Assembly: GCA_037074705.1 (NCBI GenBank) | Contig: CM073591.1 | Location: forward strand, 77,358,532 to 77,422,531 | Length of the DNA: 64,000 nucleotides | From: Zhengitettix transpicula | Taxonomy: Eukaryota > Arthropoda > Insecta > Orthoptera > Tetrigidae | Reading direction: 5' to 3' | Shown: one piece after another, positions 38,301 through 50,174 of the stretch | Numbering within the stretch: position 1 is the first letter of the stretch | How the letters are laid out: every line of letters starts with the position of its first letter | Made by a program: the position numbers and the translations under genes | The notes under the pieces: generated by a model | Seen by the model: the letters and a program-made list of their open reading frames with translations, nothing else | Databases searched by the model: none | What the model was told of the DNA's origin: nothing

Positions 38301-39226
38301 TAACAAATGAAATGTAGATTAATCATTAGCAATTAATTTATTTGTTTGGCTGAGCTATCCATGATCTGAACTTATCTAGTAAAAATTCTAGTTTAAGTGA
38401 CAGTTTCTAATTCTTTGGACAACTATGATTTAGTTTCTAATTCTTTGTTCACAACTATGATTTTGTGGGTCTCTTCCTCATTTATATTCCAATTAATCTT
38501 TGATTTGTTAGCAATAAATTATTGGTGTATTTGTCTTATGAAAGAACTAGTAATTAAACTTTGAAACAGGTAATAGTGTAGATGCTGGGTAAAGGCTTCT
38601 CGGGATTCCAGATGGGTAAACTTGTCAATAGCATGCTATGTTTCGACGACTGTCCACGTAGTAATCTTTTGGCTAGTCGTCAAAACGTTGTGTGCTATCG
38701 GCGAGTTTACCTGCCTTTATCCAAGAACTAATTGGTTATATTTGGTAAAGTATAGTTAATTTATGATTTGACTGAATGGAAAATACCAAACAAAACCAAT
38801 AATAATTCATATAGGTGAGTTTCATTCACATTAACATTGAATGATTTTTGAGATTTTGTTTATAACAATTAATACTTTGACTTCCTTGTTGCTTTTACAT
38901 TGGTTCAAAGTTTTAAATGAATGGTGTTGTTTATATACGATTTTGTCTTGTTTTAAAATAATTGAATAATTTAAGTAATCAAACTTTTACACAATGTTTC
39001 ACTAATTACCAATTATGTGTTTGTACATTTAGAGAGACCTAATGAAGAGACCTCAGGTGAAGATGACTATGACTATGATGATCCTTTTTTAAATGATGGC
39101 AGTTCTGATGATTATGAACCAACAGATTCCGGTTCAGATGAGTCATGGACAGAAGGTGAAGATGAAGGGAGTCTCAGGAGACTGCGGAGGGAAGCAAGAA
39201 AGTTTACTGGCAAAAAGAAAAAATGA
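35396..39226 (+). CDS. APLF: APLF, aprataxin/PNK-like DNA repair factor
   Basis: APLF is a nuclear scaffold and histone chaperone at DNA breaks. It binds phosphorylated XRCC1/XRCC4 through FHA, Ku through a short motif and poly(ADP-ribose) through PBZ fingers. Exons are 35396-35512, 35811-35885, 36796-37487, 37592-37767 and 39033-39226, with compatible phases, giving 417 residues. FHA spans about 1-110 with GRGEKF, then FDKKVSRNHCLL and THVNPCFHQ. The Ku-binding motif is KKVARPLPDWM at 150-160. PBZ1 is C287, C293, H300, H306 and PBZ2 is C320, C326, H333, H339, both CX5CX6HX5H with CYRKNP. A basic KKKRKQK follows, then an acidic tail with YDYDDPFLND and a basic end, matching the histone-binding region. 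The exon 4 donor is GTGCTT, weaker than the others. If it is skipped, the protein stops two residues later and loses the acidic tail. Confidence 0.93.
36370..36570 (+). repeat. Family A dispersed repeat, copy 3 (fragment)
   Basis: A degraded 5' half in APLF intron 2. It keeps an AAGGTTCTCATAAGC block, GATATGAGTTGTTCGC and TTTTCATTGAACAAGTTGGC, which align with AAGGTTCCCACAAGC, GGTAAGAGTTGTTCGC and TTCCATTGGAACAGTCGGC in copy 2. Confidence 0.5.
38402..38463. repeat. Two-copy 31-base tandem repeat
   Basis: AGTTTCTAATTCTTTG plus ACAACTATGATTT occurs twice in a row in APLF intron 4, with a two-base difference. Confidence 0.75.
38584..38723. repeat. Foldback element with CGACGAAACG-type core
   Basis: The arm at 38584-38650 (GGTAAAGGC, GGTAAACTTGTC, ATAGCATGC, TTTCGACGAC) returns as reverse complement at about 38676-38723 (GTCGTCAAAACGTTGTGTG, CTATCGGCGAGTTTACC, GCCTTTATCC). 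It lies in APLF intron 4. Confidence 0.6.
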
Positions 39227-42179
39227 CTTTTCTGTTTGTACAAATATTTAAAAAGTTGCTATTTTTTATCGTAATTATATATAATTTTTAACAAAACATT
39301 ATTTGTGTAATTTATTTTATGATTCTGTGGTAATGGTTTTATCACTCTCAATACAGCTTTGTCTGTGAAGCAGTTTTTTGCAATATAGGTTTCTGGAAAA
39401 AGGCATCTGAAAAAAGATTTGGAATCACATTATACTTTATAGCCTAGATTTAGATTTATTTATTGGTTCCATTAGTCTTCTTCTGAGAAAATAGGAAAAT
39501 TCAAAGAAATATACTATATAAATAAGTTGCACAACAATAAAGTACAATACTTGAAAATACATAAAAATGTAACAAACACATCACACAATGTAAGTACGAA
39601 TAATACATATAAAAGAAAATACAAAATAACAATTAAGCAAATGAAAAAATGATATATATATATATATGAAGTTAAATTAAATATCACATTTAGACAGTAT
39701 ATGTACCCATTTTTTTGCACACACCGATACTCTGATCGTCAAGAAACCTTGCTCTGCTCATAGTTGTGAGTCACGTCAGATGATGTACAAAATTGAAGAG
39801 AGAAAATTATTAAGTATGAAGTATTGACAGTATTAAATATTAAAATAACTTTATAGTGACTGTTCTAAGGTTTTATATCGAAGAAGTGAAAGAGCAATGG
39901 TTTCTAAATAGTCCATATTATGTGAAGGGTTTAGTATTTTATAGCCATGAGTTTTTCATATGTATGAAATCGGTGTCATTGTTTGTGTTGAAATTTATTT
40001 AATTCAAACCATGACAAATAAAATATGACCCGTGAAGGTTGGTTTTTATAAAATTTTTATTTGATTTGAAAGAAAAATAGTCCACCTATCATTAGGAACT
40101 GAGAAACGACTGGTAGTCCAATCCATTTCCTTCAAAATACATTAAAAATACTACCTGATTTATTAAAGAATGGAGCTATTTATATATACAGATCATTCTT
40201 ACAACGCCGAAGAGGTACAAAGAAGAGTAGTTTCAGATGTAAAATATGACCAAATCTTGTATCTATAACGTCGTATGCATGCCAGAAGGATAATCGTATC
40301 ACGGGTAAGTGTGTCTATTATTGTTTTATACATTTACCGTTCTCTTGCCTGGAATGGAATTAGATGTTTATATTGTAAACATTTTTGAAAATGTAAAAAC
40401 ATATATTTTAATTTAAAATTAAATTGATTGGTATAAATGTCAGTCATTGAAAATAGCAAGAGCTTTTTGAACGACTAATGAAATCAAAGTTTGGAGAAAT
40501 GTTTTGTGGTATTTATTTTATCACATAATTTTGTGTGATTATTGGCTTCTTCAAAATCTATTTTATAAACATTTCTACTAAGTCCCTTTACGAAGCAAAA
40601 ATACAACTCTAAAAGTTTGTTGGGTATTTATAAATGCAATTAATTATTGGGGCAGTCAAACTGCCTCCTAGCAATATTTTTTAGTATATGTGGGTAAAAG
40701 TATTTATTTTTCAAAAGTAACTAATTTTAAAACGAAAACGTCGTGAGATCAACAATTCTGCTCTAATCACCAGTACTCTTGTTTATCACAGGAGCACACT
40801 TTAGAGTGCTGCAATATTTTATTTTATTAATTCATATTGTTAGCAAATTTCATTAAACTTAAAAGTACTTGCTTTTATGTTTTCTTCTTGATTAAAATCA
40901 TATTATTCTCTGACGAAGCCATTTATTCAGCAAATTTTTTATATTAGATCCTAAAACACTTTTGAGGTATAAGTCCCAAAAGAAAACTTTCAAAGATATG
41001 TAACAAACTCATTGCTTTATATGAATCTAGAAGTTCAGTCGTTATATCACGATAGGTTTACGATTTACAATACAATTGAAATATGGCTGCCTGAAAAGTC
41101 CATCAAAATATTCATATCCCTTTAGTTATTTCAAAACCTCTTCTTACAGTTTAACATCATTAACTTTGCGTATTTCCAGTGTTTTTATCCATTGTTTGAC
41201 AAATTTGTCATGACTCCAAATTTATTATGCTATGGAAATAAAGATGCCGTTTTTCCGGAGACAGGGTGACAGTTGACGCATTTGCTAAAAATTGTAATAC
41301 CTTCTTGCCAAGAGGCGTATAATGTTGCATTTATGAATTCACAAGTATAATCAAATTTTTTGGATGATTTTCTTTTTTTAATGAAAAACAAAGCTCTGTA
41401 CTGCACCAAATAGGACAACAAAATGATCCTCCTAAGCTGTACTTACCCATCTTATACTGATCGTTTTGCACCACATAAAGTAAAACTTTATCGTTACAAT
41501 AAATGAATTCTGGATCGTCATCACTACTGGAATCTTACTTCTTAAGAGACTGCTTCGTCTTCTTACCCTTACCAATTGTAACTGCACCACCAGATATTTT
41601 CCCTCTTACTCGTTTCCTGATCAGCTGTTTTTGTTCTATCTCATTCTTCTTCATTTTTTCCTTCAAGTAAGGAATTCCTATTTGGGCTTCTTATCAGAAC
41701 AGCAGCCGTGCTTCTTTTCCTTTTTCTAAAGGATCATTCTGCCCCATTTTCTCTCAACACGAAAATTGTGTTATTGCTACACAGCGCCATCTTGTTTCAC
41801 CGGAAGAAAGCATGGACAAGCAACTTTATATATCCGTTCAAACGTCTAAATACGTGTAAATAAATACATCTCTACTGTTTATTACATAAAACAACAAAAA
41901 CAACTATCTGACCTTAGATTAAGATGGCTTAATCTAATAATTTTTCTCAGGAACCACAGACTCACACGTAACAATTAAGTATCAACTGGGAACTTAATAA
42001 ATTCTTCACGAGATAGCAGAATCGATCACGGAAAAATTTAGGCTGATAGTTTTGTCCTGGCTACCCCTACATTTCTAAATTGAAAAGTTCTGAAGGGTTT
42101 ACAGTCAATTCAACACTGGCACACAAAAAATATGAGGCTTGAGAATATGACTATTCGAAGTCGAGGACTTTTTAAGAGA
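39227..42179. other. Spacer between APLF and its FHA paralogue
   Basis: It starts with the APLF 3' UTR (AATAAA near 39535). A copy of the TTGTG.GGTATTTAT motif lies at 40497-40550. The candidate degraded minus-strand coding piece at 41437-41800 is listed separately. No other gene is supported. Confidence 0.4.
41437..41800 (-). pseudogene. Possible decayed basic-protein gene start
   Basis: On the minus strand an AAGATGGCGC motif (YY1-like, near 41791) is followed by ATG at about 41746. The frame then reads MGQNDPLEKGKEARLLF, two stops, then about 41 residues including LKEKMKKNEIEQKQLIRKRV and GGAVTIGKGKKTKQSLKK. One more stop follows, then DSSSDDDPEFI and a piece ending at a good donor, ATGG/GTAAGT, near 41450. 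The Lys-rich then Ser/Asp-rich texture, promoter-like start and donor suggest a former first exon. I do not recognise the family. Three in-frame stops argue for a pseudogene or an assembly copy with errors. Confidence 0.3.
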
Positions 42180-42600
42180 ATAGGAGGAGACTACCAAAGA
42201 AGATGCCGCATTTCTCTGGGTTAAACCTATCTTTCATAGGTGTATACTCCGTAGTCACAGACGTTGGACATACGACAAGAGTTCCCCTCTGTTCCCATTG
42301 GAACCATCGTCCAGCTTCCTTCATACCTGGTCCAGAATGCTGCGTCCTTATAACAGTTTCCAGTCATTGGAATGCTGTGGGACAGGTACTGAGAGCCCGA
42401 AATACCCGATGCTTGTTTCTCTAGGGTCTTCTCTGCATCACATTTAGGCGAATGCTGAGTAGAAACCCTAAACTATAGCTAGAAAGCCCTAGTTAAGCCT
42501 TTACTATACCTTAAACATACCCCGTTTCTGTCATTTCCTATGCTATTAAAGGGGAGAGGCCGCAACGAGGATTACCATCAGACAGCCTCGATTGCAATAC
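42180..42600 (+). repeat. Family A dispersed repeat, copy 4
   Basis: Plus-strand copy between the two FHA genes. Shared blocks are GGTGTATACTCCG, CATACGACAAGAGTT, CCCATTGGAACCATCGTCCAGC, GGGACAGGTAC, CATTTAGGCGAATGC, TTTCCTATGCTATTAAAGGGG and GATTACCATCA. The 73-codon frame at 42203 is inside the repeat. Confidence 0.65.
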
Positions 42601-43824
42601 AAAAATAAACCGGTGACTTTTGACGTTTAGTGCTTCAGATAAATAAACATATATTTCCTTTAAATACTAGTTTAATAAAACTCATACAAATTAGTGAAAT
42701 GTTTCTACAACAGATCAAATAGAAGATTAAACTTCAATTATAAAAATTTGTTTTAACAGAAAACTATTCCTGAGAAATTCCTAATTAAGCATATTAATTG
42801 TGGATTACATTACTTGAGAAAAAATTGGAGACATTTATTGACTTTGTTAATTGAGTTTGAAGATGTATGTTGTTGAAAAGCGTATTCTAACTCACATGCG
42901 TCACGTAAAGGGCTACACAAATGTTATAATTACTAAACAATATTTCTTGAGTGTTTATGAACTATGTGATTGTTTTAAAATATTTAAAAAAATTAATTTT
43001 CCATGCATGATTGGAAACTTTTCAGATGATGATGAATCAATTGCTTTTTATCATATTTTACCGTGTATCGCTACTTGATAATCTTTCTTTTTCTTTCAAT
43101 GTTTAATTTTCAATTTTACGATCGACACGAATTCATAATTACTCTATTACTGGGGAAACTGAAATCAGGGGAGATGAAAATTTAACTCAACATCAACCAA
43201 AGTTATTGATTAGATTCTGGTTAATTATTCAAGGAGTCATAGTGCAACAGCTCTACATATTTATACTGAATATCATCACCGACTATAGATATAATATGCT
43301 TGAGGTGTAAATTGATGATAGCCGGATGTGGAATAATACTAAATTAGGAACCAGTCCTGTGACTATATGTTTCTCAAATTGAACTTGCGTCCTGTGTGGA
43401 CTGTCTCCCTAGTATCGTATTTAAGGCTGCGAATTTTAGCGAGAAACATAACTCAGCCATTTTAAGTGTTTAACAACTCTTGAGTGTTTATTGTTTTTAA
43501 ACATTTGTAATAACATTACGACTAGGTTTTCTTCATCTCGTTAACTGAAAAACTAAATTTCTGGGAAAAGACCATCCCCTCAGAATTGCAGAGAAAATTA
43601 AAAATAGTTGTTAAAAATACAAATCGCCATCCAGGCACAAGTAAAATAGTCTAATTCTATATGTTTATGCGAAATAGTGTCCTGCTTCAATTTATAGCGT
43701 CTAAAATGAATTCCAAAACATTCTAAAACAAATGCTGGTTGTAGCAACGAAATAGTTTCTTTGGAAGTAATAACGTGTATATTTTGAATTAAATTTCAGG
43801 TTAAGCGTTAAATCAAACACAAAC

Positions 43825-46800
43825 ATGAAGTCTGTAAGCATTATTCGATTAGACAAAATTCCGATAACCGTACCTTTAAAAGAAGGAGAAAATATAATTG
43901 GTCGAGGTGATAAAATTCAGGTAAACAATATTTCCTTTGGGGTAGTTTGGAACTAATTTTCAGTTTTCATTCGTATTCTGCTTATTTGATGAATTGAACT
44001 GTAAATATCCAGCTTGTATTTTACTTTTAACAGATATCAAATTTCCGCGCCTTGATTAAACTTTTAAATATGGAGACGTGATAAATTTTTAGCCATCTGC
44101 ATATACGTTACTAGCACTTACATCATCCAGGAACGTCTTTATACACCTCAAAAATTACTAAAAAATAATACGTGTATTGATTCACTTTATTTGTTTGTGT
44201 CGAATCATAATATTATCAATTCCTCGGTCAAACAATACTCAGTTTATGATTATCCTCCAGACTATCCTTCCAGAAATGTGGATGTATAGTCGAAGATAAC
44301 GTCAACAACTAATGTCCTCTATGTATCAGTATAACATTAATTAATAAATATACATTATTGGTAGTTAAGTATAATAGCATCACATGACAACGTTAGGTTT
44401 AAAGCAGCTGAAAAAGACACGTTTTTTAAAAAGATAGGTTACATGATGGTTCTCCCCTTTAATCGCATAGGAAGGAATGGTCACCTAGAGCCCCCGGTCT
44501 GCAGGATCATACACGGCAATTACTTGAATGTGATGCAGAGAAAACCAGCATCAGGTAGGACAGGCTCTCGGTACTTGTCCCTATAACGAAATTACTCGAC
44601 TCCATGCCTTGACAGGATTTGGAGGGCAATTGGTCGACTGGTCCAATGAGACCAGCAGGTGTCAGATCTTATGGGAATATTGATTTAAATTCCTTGGTTT
44701 ACAACCAAGAAACAGGGAAATGACAAAGGTGGAACGTAGCCATTCCGGAATAAGTACCCTGGTTCGTCAACAATAATGAAACTCCAGGTAAATTATTTGC
44801 AGACCAAGTAACAAAATTGAGATAATACTTATTTGGTACTTCTATATGACATTTACGAAAGAATTATATCAAGTCAAGATACAGGAATTATGTGTGTATT
44901 TTACTGCAAAACATTGTTGCATTTATAGGATTTTGTTTCTTGGTATTTTAAAATTTAATTGCGGCACTATTATTTTGAGTTATTATTCCGAGGTAGACAA
45001 TTCTAAAAATATTTAATTAGATTATATTTTAATCGTTCCTTTATAATTCCTGTCAGAAGAAGATATATATGTAAATACATTACATATAACAGATATTTGT
45101 TTCTTTTTTCAGTGTTTTGACAGAAGAGTTTCACGACGGCATTGCAAGCTGCATATTTATCCCAATGGCCACATAGAATTAACACAGGTTGGAAAAATAT
45201 TTTTATTATTTTGTGTGTTTGAAAGCAATTTTTTGCTCATTTGATTCGTGTGGATTATAACATTAGTGCATTTACTTCATGTGTGCCAACTCGGATTCAG
45301 TCAAACATTCCCGGTGCAGTTGTTCAATATATTGTGACGACAGAGCTTTTAGTCGTCGAAACGTTGCGTTCTACTATAATTATGCAAAACCCGGTTGAAC
45401 TCCGAGAACAATATATTGATTGTGTGCTTACGTTGCAAGAATACTGAATGAAAATATAGTGAGTTACATTGTAGATATTTTCACTAAAATTTAGAAGGGA
45501 AGGAAGACTGAACGATATTACACGTAATTTCGGCAAAAAAAAATACAGGTTTAAGTCTAGAATTCTGGGAAGACTATTGCCATTAATATGTGAAAATCAC
45601 CGAGTTTAAACTGTGACTAGATGAAGTCATGGAATGAGAAAAACACGAAATCTTATGATTATGCCAAACGCTAAAGTGTTATGAGTCTAGTCCCAGAAGT
45701 ACCCATCCTGACGTATTTGGTGGGTTGTTGTTTTTTTAGAAAAACAAATTTAGTCTAAATAACCAACCTATAGCTTATGTTTGAAGTTTGAAGACACTAC
45801 ATTGTTTGACGGTCATCAATAGTGACCGCTCTCAGTGAAGCTGTAAACTTGGAACAAATAACACATCGTTATGTGATACAATGGGATCGTTTGATACGTC
45901 TCAGTCCAACCAGTCTAGCAAAATTTTACTCTGGGGTAGGCTGCTCCTTCGTTTACAACGATAAAATATTGGGTGGCAGAGTTTAAATGAGGCATTACAA
46001 GCTTCCAAGACGAACATCCCAGTGTTGGACCAAATGAAGTAACCACGACAAATTGTTACGAAAATTCTCCAAATGACGCCCGTGGAGCTAGCAGACAAGG
46101 TAGGCATTAGGCATTTCAAAAAGTGCTGTACATCGCTTATTGACTGACAATTTGGACTTGAGCGAAAGATGGCTACAGCGTTTGCTGAAACAAAAACAAC
46201 GTCGTGAGGATGTTTCAATCGAGTGTTTCACAGCAATAAAGCTGATTTTTGATATCGATTCATAACCATGGAAGGAACATGGGACCCTCTCTTCACACCT
46301 GAGACTAAGGAAGAGTCAGAATAATGGACTGGAAGATGGCAAGGTCACGATGTTGGATTTTTGGGAGCGCGTGGATTAATTTTCATTGATTATATTCAAA
46401 ATGGAAAAAAAAACAGTCATCAGCGAGTATTATGCGAACTTATTTGAGCGTTTAAATGATTAAGTCAGGAAAACAGGCCGCATTTGGCGAAAAAGAAAGC
46501 GTTGTTTCATCACGAAAATGCACCAGTTCACATATCCATTATCGCGATGGTCAAAATCAGTGAGTTATAGTTCAAATTTCTTCCTCACGTCCCCCATTCC
46601 CGATTTTTATTTTACTCGGATTATTTTCTTTTTCCAAACTAGAATAAATAGGTCGGATTTTCTAACAATGAAGAAATGGAGTCTGCGGCTGATGGCTATT
46701 TCGAAGAATTCGATGGTTCTCACTTCAAACAGTGTATCTTAGTTCCCAGTGAAATTTTCTGTCCGTAGACGTTTGTATATAACTTTATAAAATATATGCT

Positions 46801-47752
46801 TATTTAAGACGACCGGATTCAAATGGTAATACATAAGGCATAACTAACAAATGAAAAGTAAAATATTAAGATCGATGTTCCTGTTAAATATTCTAACCAT
46901 TGCATGGACGAAATTCGGTGCAAACGTTCAATATTGATGAAAATTGTTGCAGTTTCAAAAAATTCCATTGTTCTTAATGGCAGTTTTAAAGTTAATTATA
47001 TGGGCTAGGTTTAAACAACCTAATAGTATTTGAGAAAATAATGTACAACCTAATAGTATTTGAGAAAATAATGTACAACTTTAAGTAGCTAGATGACTGT
47101 AATTGCTACAGTAAAATCAAATAACTTTTTTGGATAAAGAGTATTGTATTAACTATATATCTTTTCTTTTTTTCAGCTTCACCCAAACTGTTCATATTAT
47201 TCAAGCAAAGGACTCGGAACTCAGCGATTGACGTCGGAAAAATCAATTATGTTGAGCGAAGGAGACAATTTTTCATTACTGTCTGACGAATACAAATTTC
47301 AGATAGAAGTTTTCGCAGAAGAAAACGAAATCACGGCTCAAGAGGTGGTGGAACGTGCCGACAGCATACCAGCAACCGTCATTAGTTCATCCGAACTACC
47401 TCACTTTACGAATTACGAATCCGACGCCTCGGTTAAAGATAATTTAAGTGATTCATCTTATTACAACGCGTCTCTTAAGAGGAAATCAAGTAGCGAATCG
47501 AGTGCAAAAAAAATAAAGACTCATTTAACCGATGCGGCAGCCATATCCGAGTCAATACTCGCTGAAACTGTAGCAGCAGGCTTAGATCTAGCAGAGAAGG
47601 ATAACTGGGGTGCCGAAGAAAATAGTGAGACGGTGGAAAAGGATCTCGAGTCAGAGAATAGAGAACAATTTCCTGACAATGAAAATCAACCTGTCTCAGA
47701 TACTAAAGAATCTGATGAACCCCAGTCTGTTTCTGAAGGAGAAGTGGACTGA
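43825..47752 (+). CDS. FHA-only paralogue of APLF
   Basis: Exons are 43825-43920, 45113-45187 and 47177-47752, phase 0 throughout, giving 248 residues. The FHA domain (about 1-105) shows NIIGRGDKIQ, then CFDRRVSRRHCKLHIY, LHPNCSYYSS and EGDNFSLLSDEYKFQIEVF. The phosphate-contacting Arg of GRG and the SRRH segment are intact. Exon 2 is 75 bases in both this gene and the upstream APLF, with matching borders, so the two share ancestry. After the FHA domain comes an acidic, Ser/Glu-rich tail with one basic patch, KRKSSSESSAKKIK. There is no Ku-binding motif and no PBZ finger. A splice acceptor, TTTCAG at 43794-43799, may join a 5' UTR exon. The exon 2 donor (CAG/GTTGGA) is weaker than average. 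Probably a phosphopeptide-binding adaptor in the nucleus; the partner is unknown. A missed downstream exon cannot be ruled out. Confidence 0.75.
44440..44720 (-). repeat. Family A dispersed repeat, copy 5
   Basis: Minus-strand copy in intron 1 of the FHA-only gene. It shows GCATAGGAAGGAATGG, GTGATGCAGAGAAAACC, GGTACTTGTCCCT and a GGTCCAATGAGACCAGC-type block in reverse complement, in the order expected for the family. Confidence 0.6.
45780..46760 (+). pseudogene. Decayed mariner transposase
   Basis: Plus-strand pieces in several frames match mariner transposase in order. They are FTPETKEESE with WTGR (near 46300), GFLGARGLIFIDYIQNGK (near 46352-46410), ENRPHLAKKKALFHHENAPV (near 46469-46530), a PHVPHSR/FYSDYFLFPN piece (near 46580-46640) and SNNEEMESAADGYFEEFDGS (near 46660-46720). 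The catalytic D positions sit in decayed blocks, and stops and shifts break the frame. Clear terminal inverted repeats were not found. It sits in intron 2 of the FHA-only gene. The minus-strand frame at 45901-46218 is its shadow. Confidence 0.8.
47016..47075. repeat. Two perfect 30-base tandem copies
   Basis: CAACCTAATAGTATTTGAGA plus ten more bases is repeated exactly at 47016-47045 and 47046-47075. Absence of any difference points to recent duplication. It lies about 100 bases upstream of exon 3 of the FHA-only gene. Confidence 0.9.
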
Positions 47753-48059
47753 ATTTATTCAAAAAGCAAGTATGTTTTTAAGTGTTAAGTATCGTGGTCT
47801 AGGATTTTCTTTCATCAGATCTGGTTTTTTAAATTCCTGTGCTGTATACGTTCATCGGAAGACATTTTACGTTCGAAATGTATACATGACATATTCTGTA
47901 TTTGGGGAAGTGTTCGCCATGTGTGCTTCTTCCCCTCAATAATATCCTCCGTTTCTTTATTTAATCTTGGGAAATTGGTTTGGAAGCTTCTCTTACCTTT
48001 TATTAAGACATTTCAACTCAGAAATTTATTTAAATGATTTGGAGAAAAGTGGAAAATGA

Positions 48060-48124
48060 CACAAACTGGATTCAAACCCGAATCTTAATCGGACTTACCA
48101 CGGCGCTATCCCGTTGGCTCTAAA
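48060..48124 (-). repeat. tRNA-derived SINE head (candidate)
   Basis: On the minus strand GAGCCAACGGGATAGCGCC is followed about 25 bases later by TCGGGTTTGAATCCAG. The second block is close to the pol III B box GGTTCGAATCC, and the first resembles an A-box/D-arm region. No acceptor stem closes it, so it is not a functional tRNA. It is probably the 5' part of a SINE. Confidence 0.45.
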
Positions 48125-49083
48125 AATTATTCAATATTTTGGCTAGTTTCAGTTACATAATCCATTACTTGGTTGCCAAACCATTTGTGATTGATGGATT
48201 CAAGTTCAAACTCTTTGCAGAAAATAGCAGCCATGTGCCTTCTAATTTGAAATGAACTATAAGTAATGAAAATATAACGTCTGTTTTGAAAATTAATAAT
48301 AAGGTACACTAGCCAAATACAGACAAAAAACTCTCTGATTTTGTCACCTGTATTTTGCAGTTGTGTCGCTCTCGGCTCTTGTTTTTTCTTGACACCTGAT
48401 GAAAGGAACAAGGTTTCCAGAAACGTTGTGTGGTATTTATATCATCTCCTTTTTTGTCTGTATTTGGCTATTACGAACTATAGGTAATTTTACATAGGTA
48501 AGTTTGCAGGGTAAGTACACAGGTACGTCTCCCTTCTTGCTCCATCCCTTCTATTAATGACTTTTACGGGCGATAACTATGGAAATCATGGTGGAGACCC
48601 GGAAGGTTCTGAATTGTTGGACTGTTATGCATAAAACGACAAAATCCTGTAACTTTGCCATTATTCTTAACGTCACAAATACATGTATTATTTTCTTCAA
48701 TTTTTATCATTAAGAATCACGACTTTCTATATATTCTTGACGATGTACCAGGGACAATTAACCGAATGTTATAACTAACTCATCTCCGTTATTTTGTTCA
48801 CCAAAACCTCACTATAAACCTACTTAAATTTGACTCGATTTTAATAGATGACTATGAAAATATGATAAATTCTGAGTAAACTGCCTTAATTTATAAATAA
48901 ATCACCCAAAATGCAATTTAAACAAATTACATTAAACTAAATTATGACTTTAATTTCAGGGGGAAAAACGCATTTCAACCTATGACGACTTATATATTCA
49001 TTGAAGTTGTCAAACAATAAATACGACCACAAAAAGTGAAAGAACGTTGAACTGGAAAGGGAGAACGAGTTTTAGTGACTATC

Positions 49084-49229
49084 GCCAACAGATTCTATAT
49101 TTAGAACATAATAAAATGAATAACAATAAGCTTGTAAATTATCTGTCATATTAATTGCCAACAGATTCTATATTTAGAACATAATAAAATGCATAAAAAT
49201 AAGCTTGTAAATTATCTGTCATATCAATT
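49084..49229. repeat. 73-base tandem duplication
   Basis: GCCAACAGATTCTATATTTA begins copies at 49084 and 49157. The copies differ at only a few positions, including AATAACAAT versus CATAAAAAT. Confidence 0.9.
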
Positions 49230-50174
49230 GCCGTTGAAATCAACCAATTATACCGAGACAATATCCATGTAAATATATATCGAATACAAAACCATTTGTT
49301 TAATCCTAAAAGTACTGAAATTATTTTGAATGAGGCTGCATAAGAATTAGCATTAAAAGCTGAAGAATACAGATAATATTTATCGGCAGGATGGCGAGAT
49401 GGACAACGTAATAATGTGTTACTCATTTTCCAGGAACTGGCAATAAGCGTTTGATAACTGTTGAAGGGTTGAAAAAACTAGAGCAAGAATCATTTTAATT
49501 CGCAGAAATGGTCACAATATTTATATACTATCTGAGTGCTAGGCGCTGCCATAGGTTTTTATTTTAGAATTGAGATGGAACAGATTCAACGCTAATCTAT
49601 TGGTAAAAAATTCATGAACCATCGATCGATGACGCCCCATTTTTTGCAACATTCACCCAATTACGTTCCCCACTCCACCCTAAGCCGACGGTGGCGAAGT
49701 TCAACTAAAGTAGGATAATGATAATTTAACCGACTCAAGAATTATCCTCGTACCTAGGTACCTAAAAAGAGTCAAAACATATCACAGTGTATTAAAAGAA
49801 TGAAAAATACACCAGCTACAGTAAAATAGTCACGAATTTCGTATCTTAAGAGAGTCAATAATACTCCAGGTTGAAATGAGACAATTACTATATTGACGCA
49901 ATCAAATTCAGCGACCTCGAAAACTTTTATTCGACGCTAATGATGACCGTTTTCTAATGTTATTAAAATGCATACTTACCCTCCCCACTCCTAGAGGTGC
50001 TATGTGTGTCCTACCCCCACAGAGTTTGTTCGTGGATCGTAAGTAACATGTGTACAAAGTTTGGTATCAATTGCTTCACGCATTTAAGATTTTACGCCGA
50101 ACGTTGTTTCAACAGATTCCACCGCACTTGTAGGGGCTGAACTAAGATTTAAGAAATATGTTGAATATAGAATC

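Noticed and set aside
45901..46218. 105-codon minus-strand frame
   Set aside because: It is the reverse strand of the decayed mariner transposase, whose plus-strand motifs are clear.
47610..47942. 110-codon frame running past the FHA-only stop
   Set aside because: It starts in the wrong frame of exon 3. Its downstream part has no domain and no splice evidence links it.
48060..48124. Functional tRNA gene
   Set aside because: There is no paired acceptor stem and the D-arm is irregular; a SINE head fits better.
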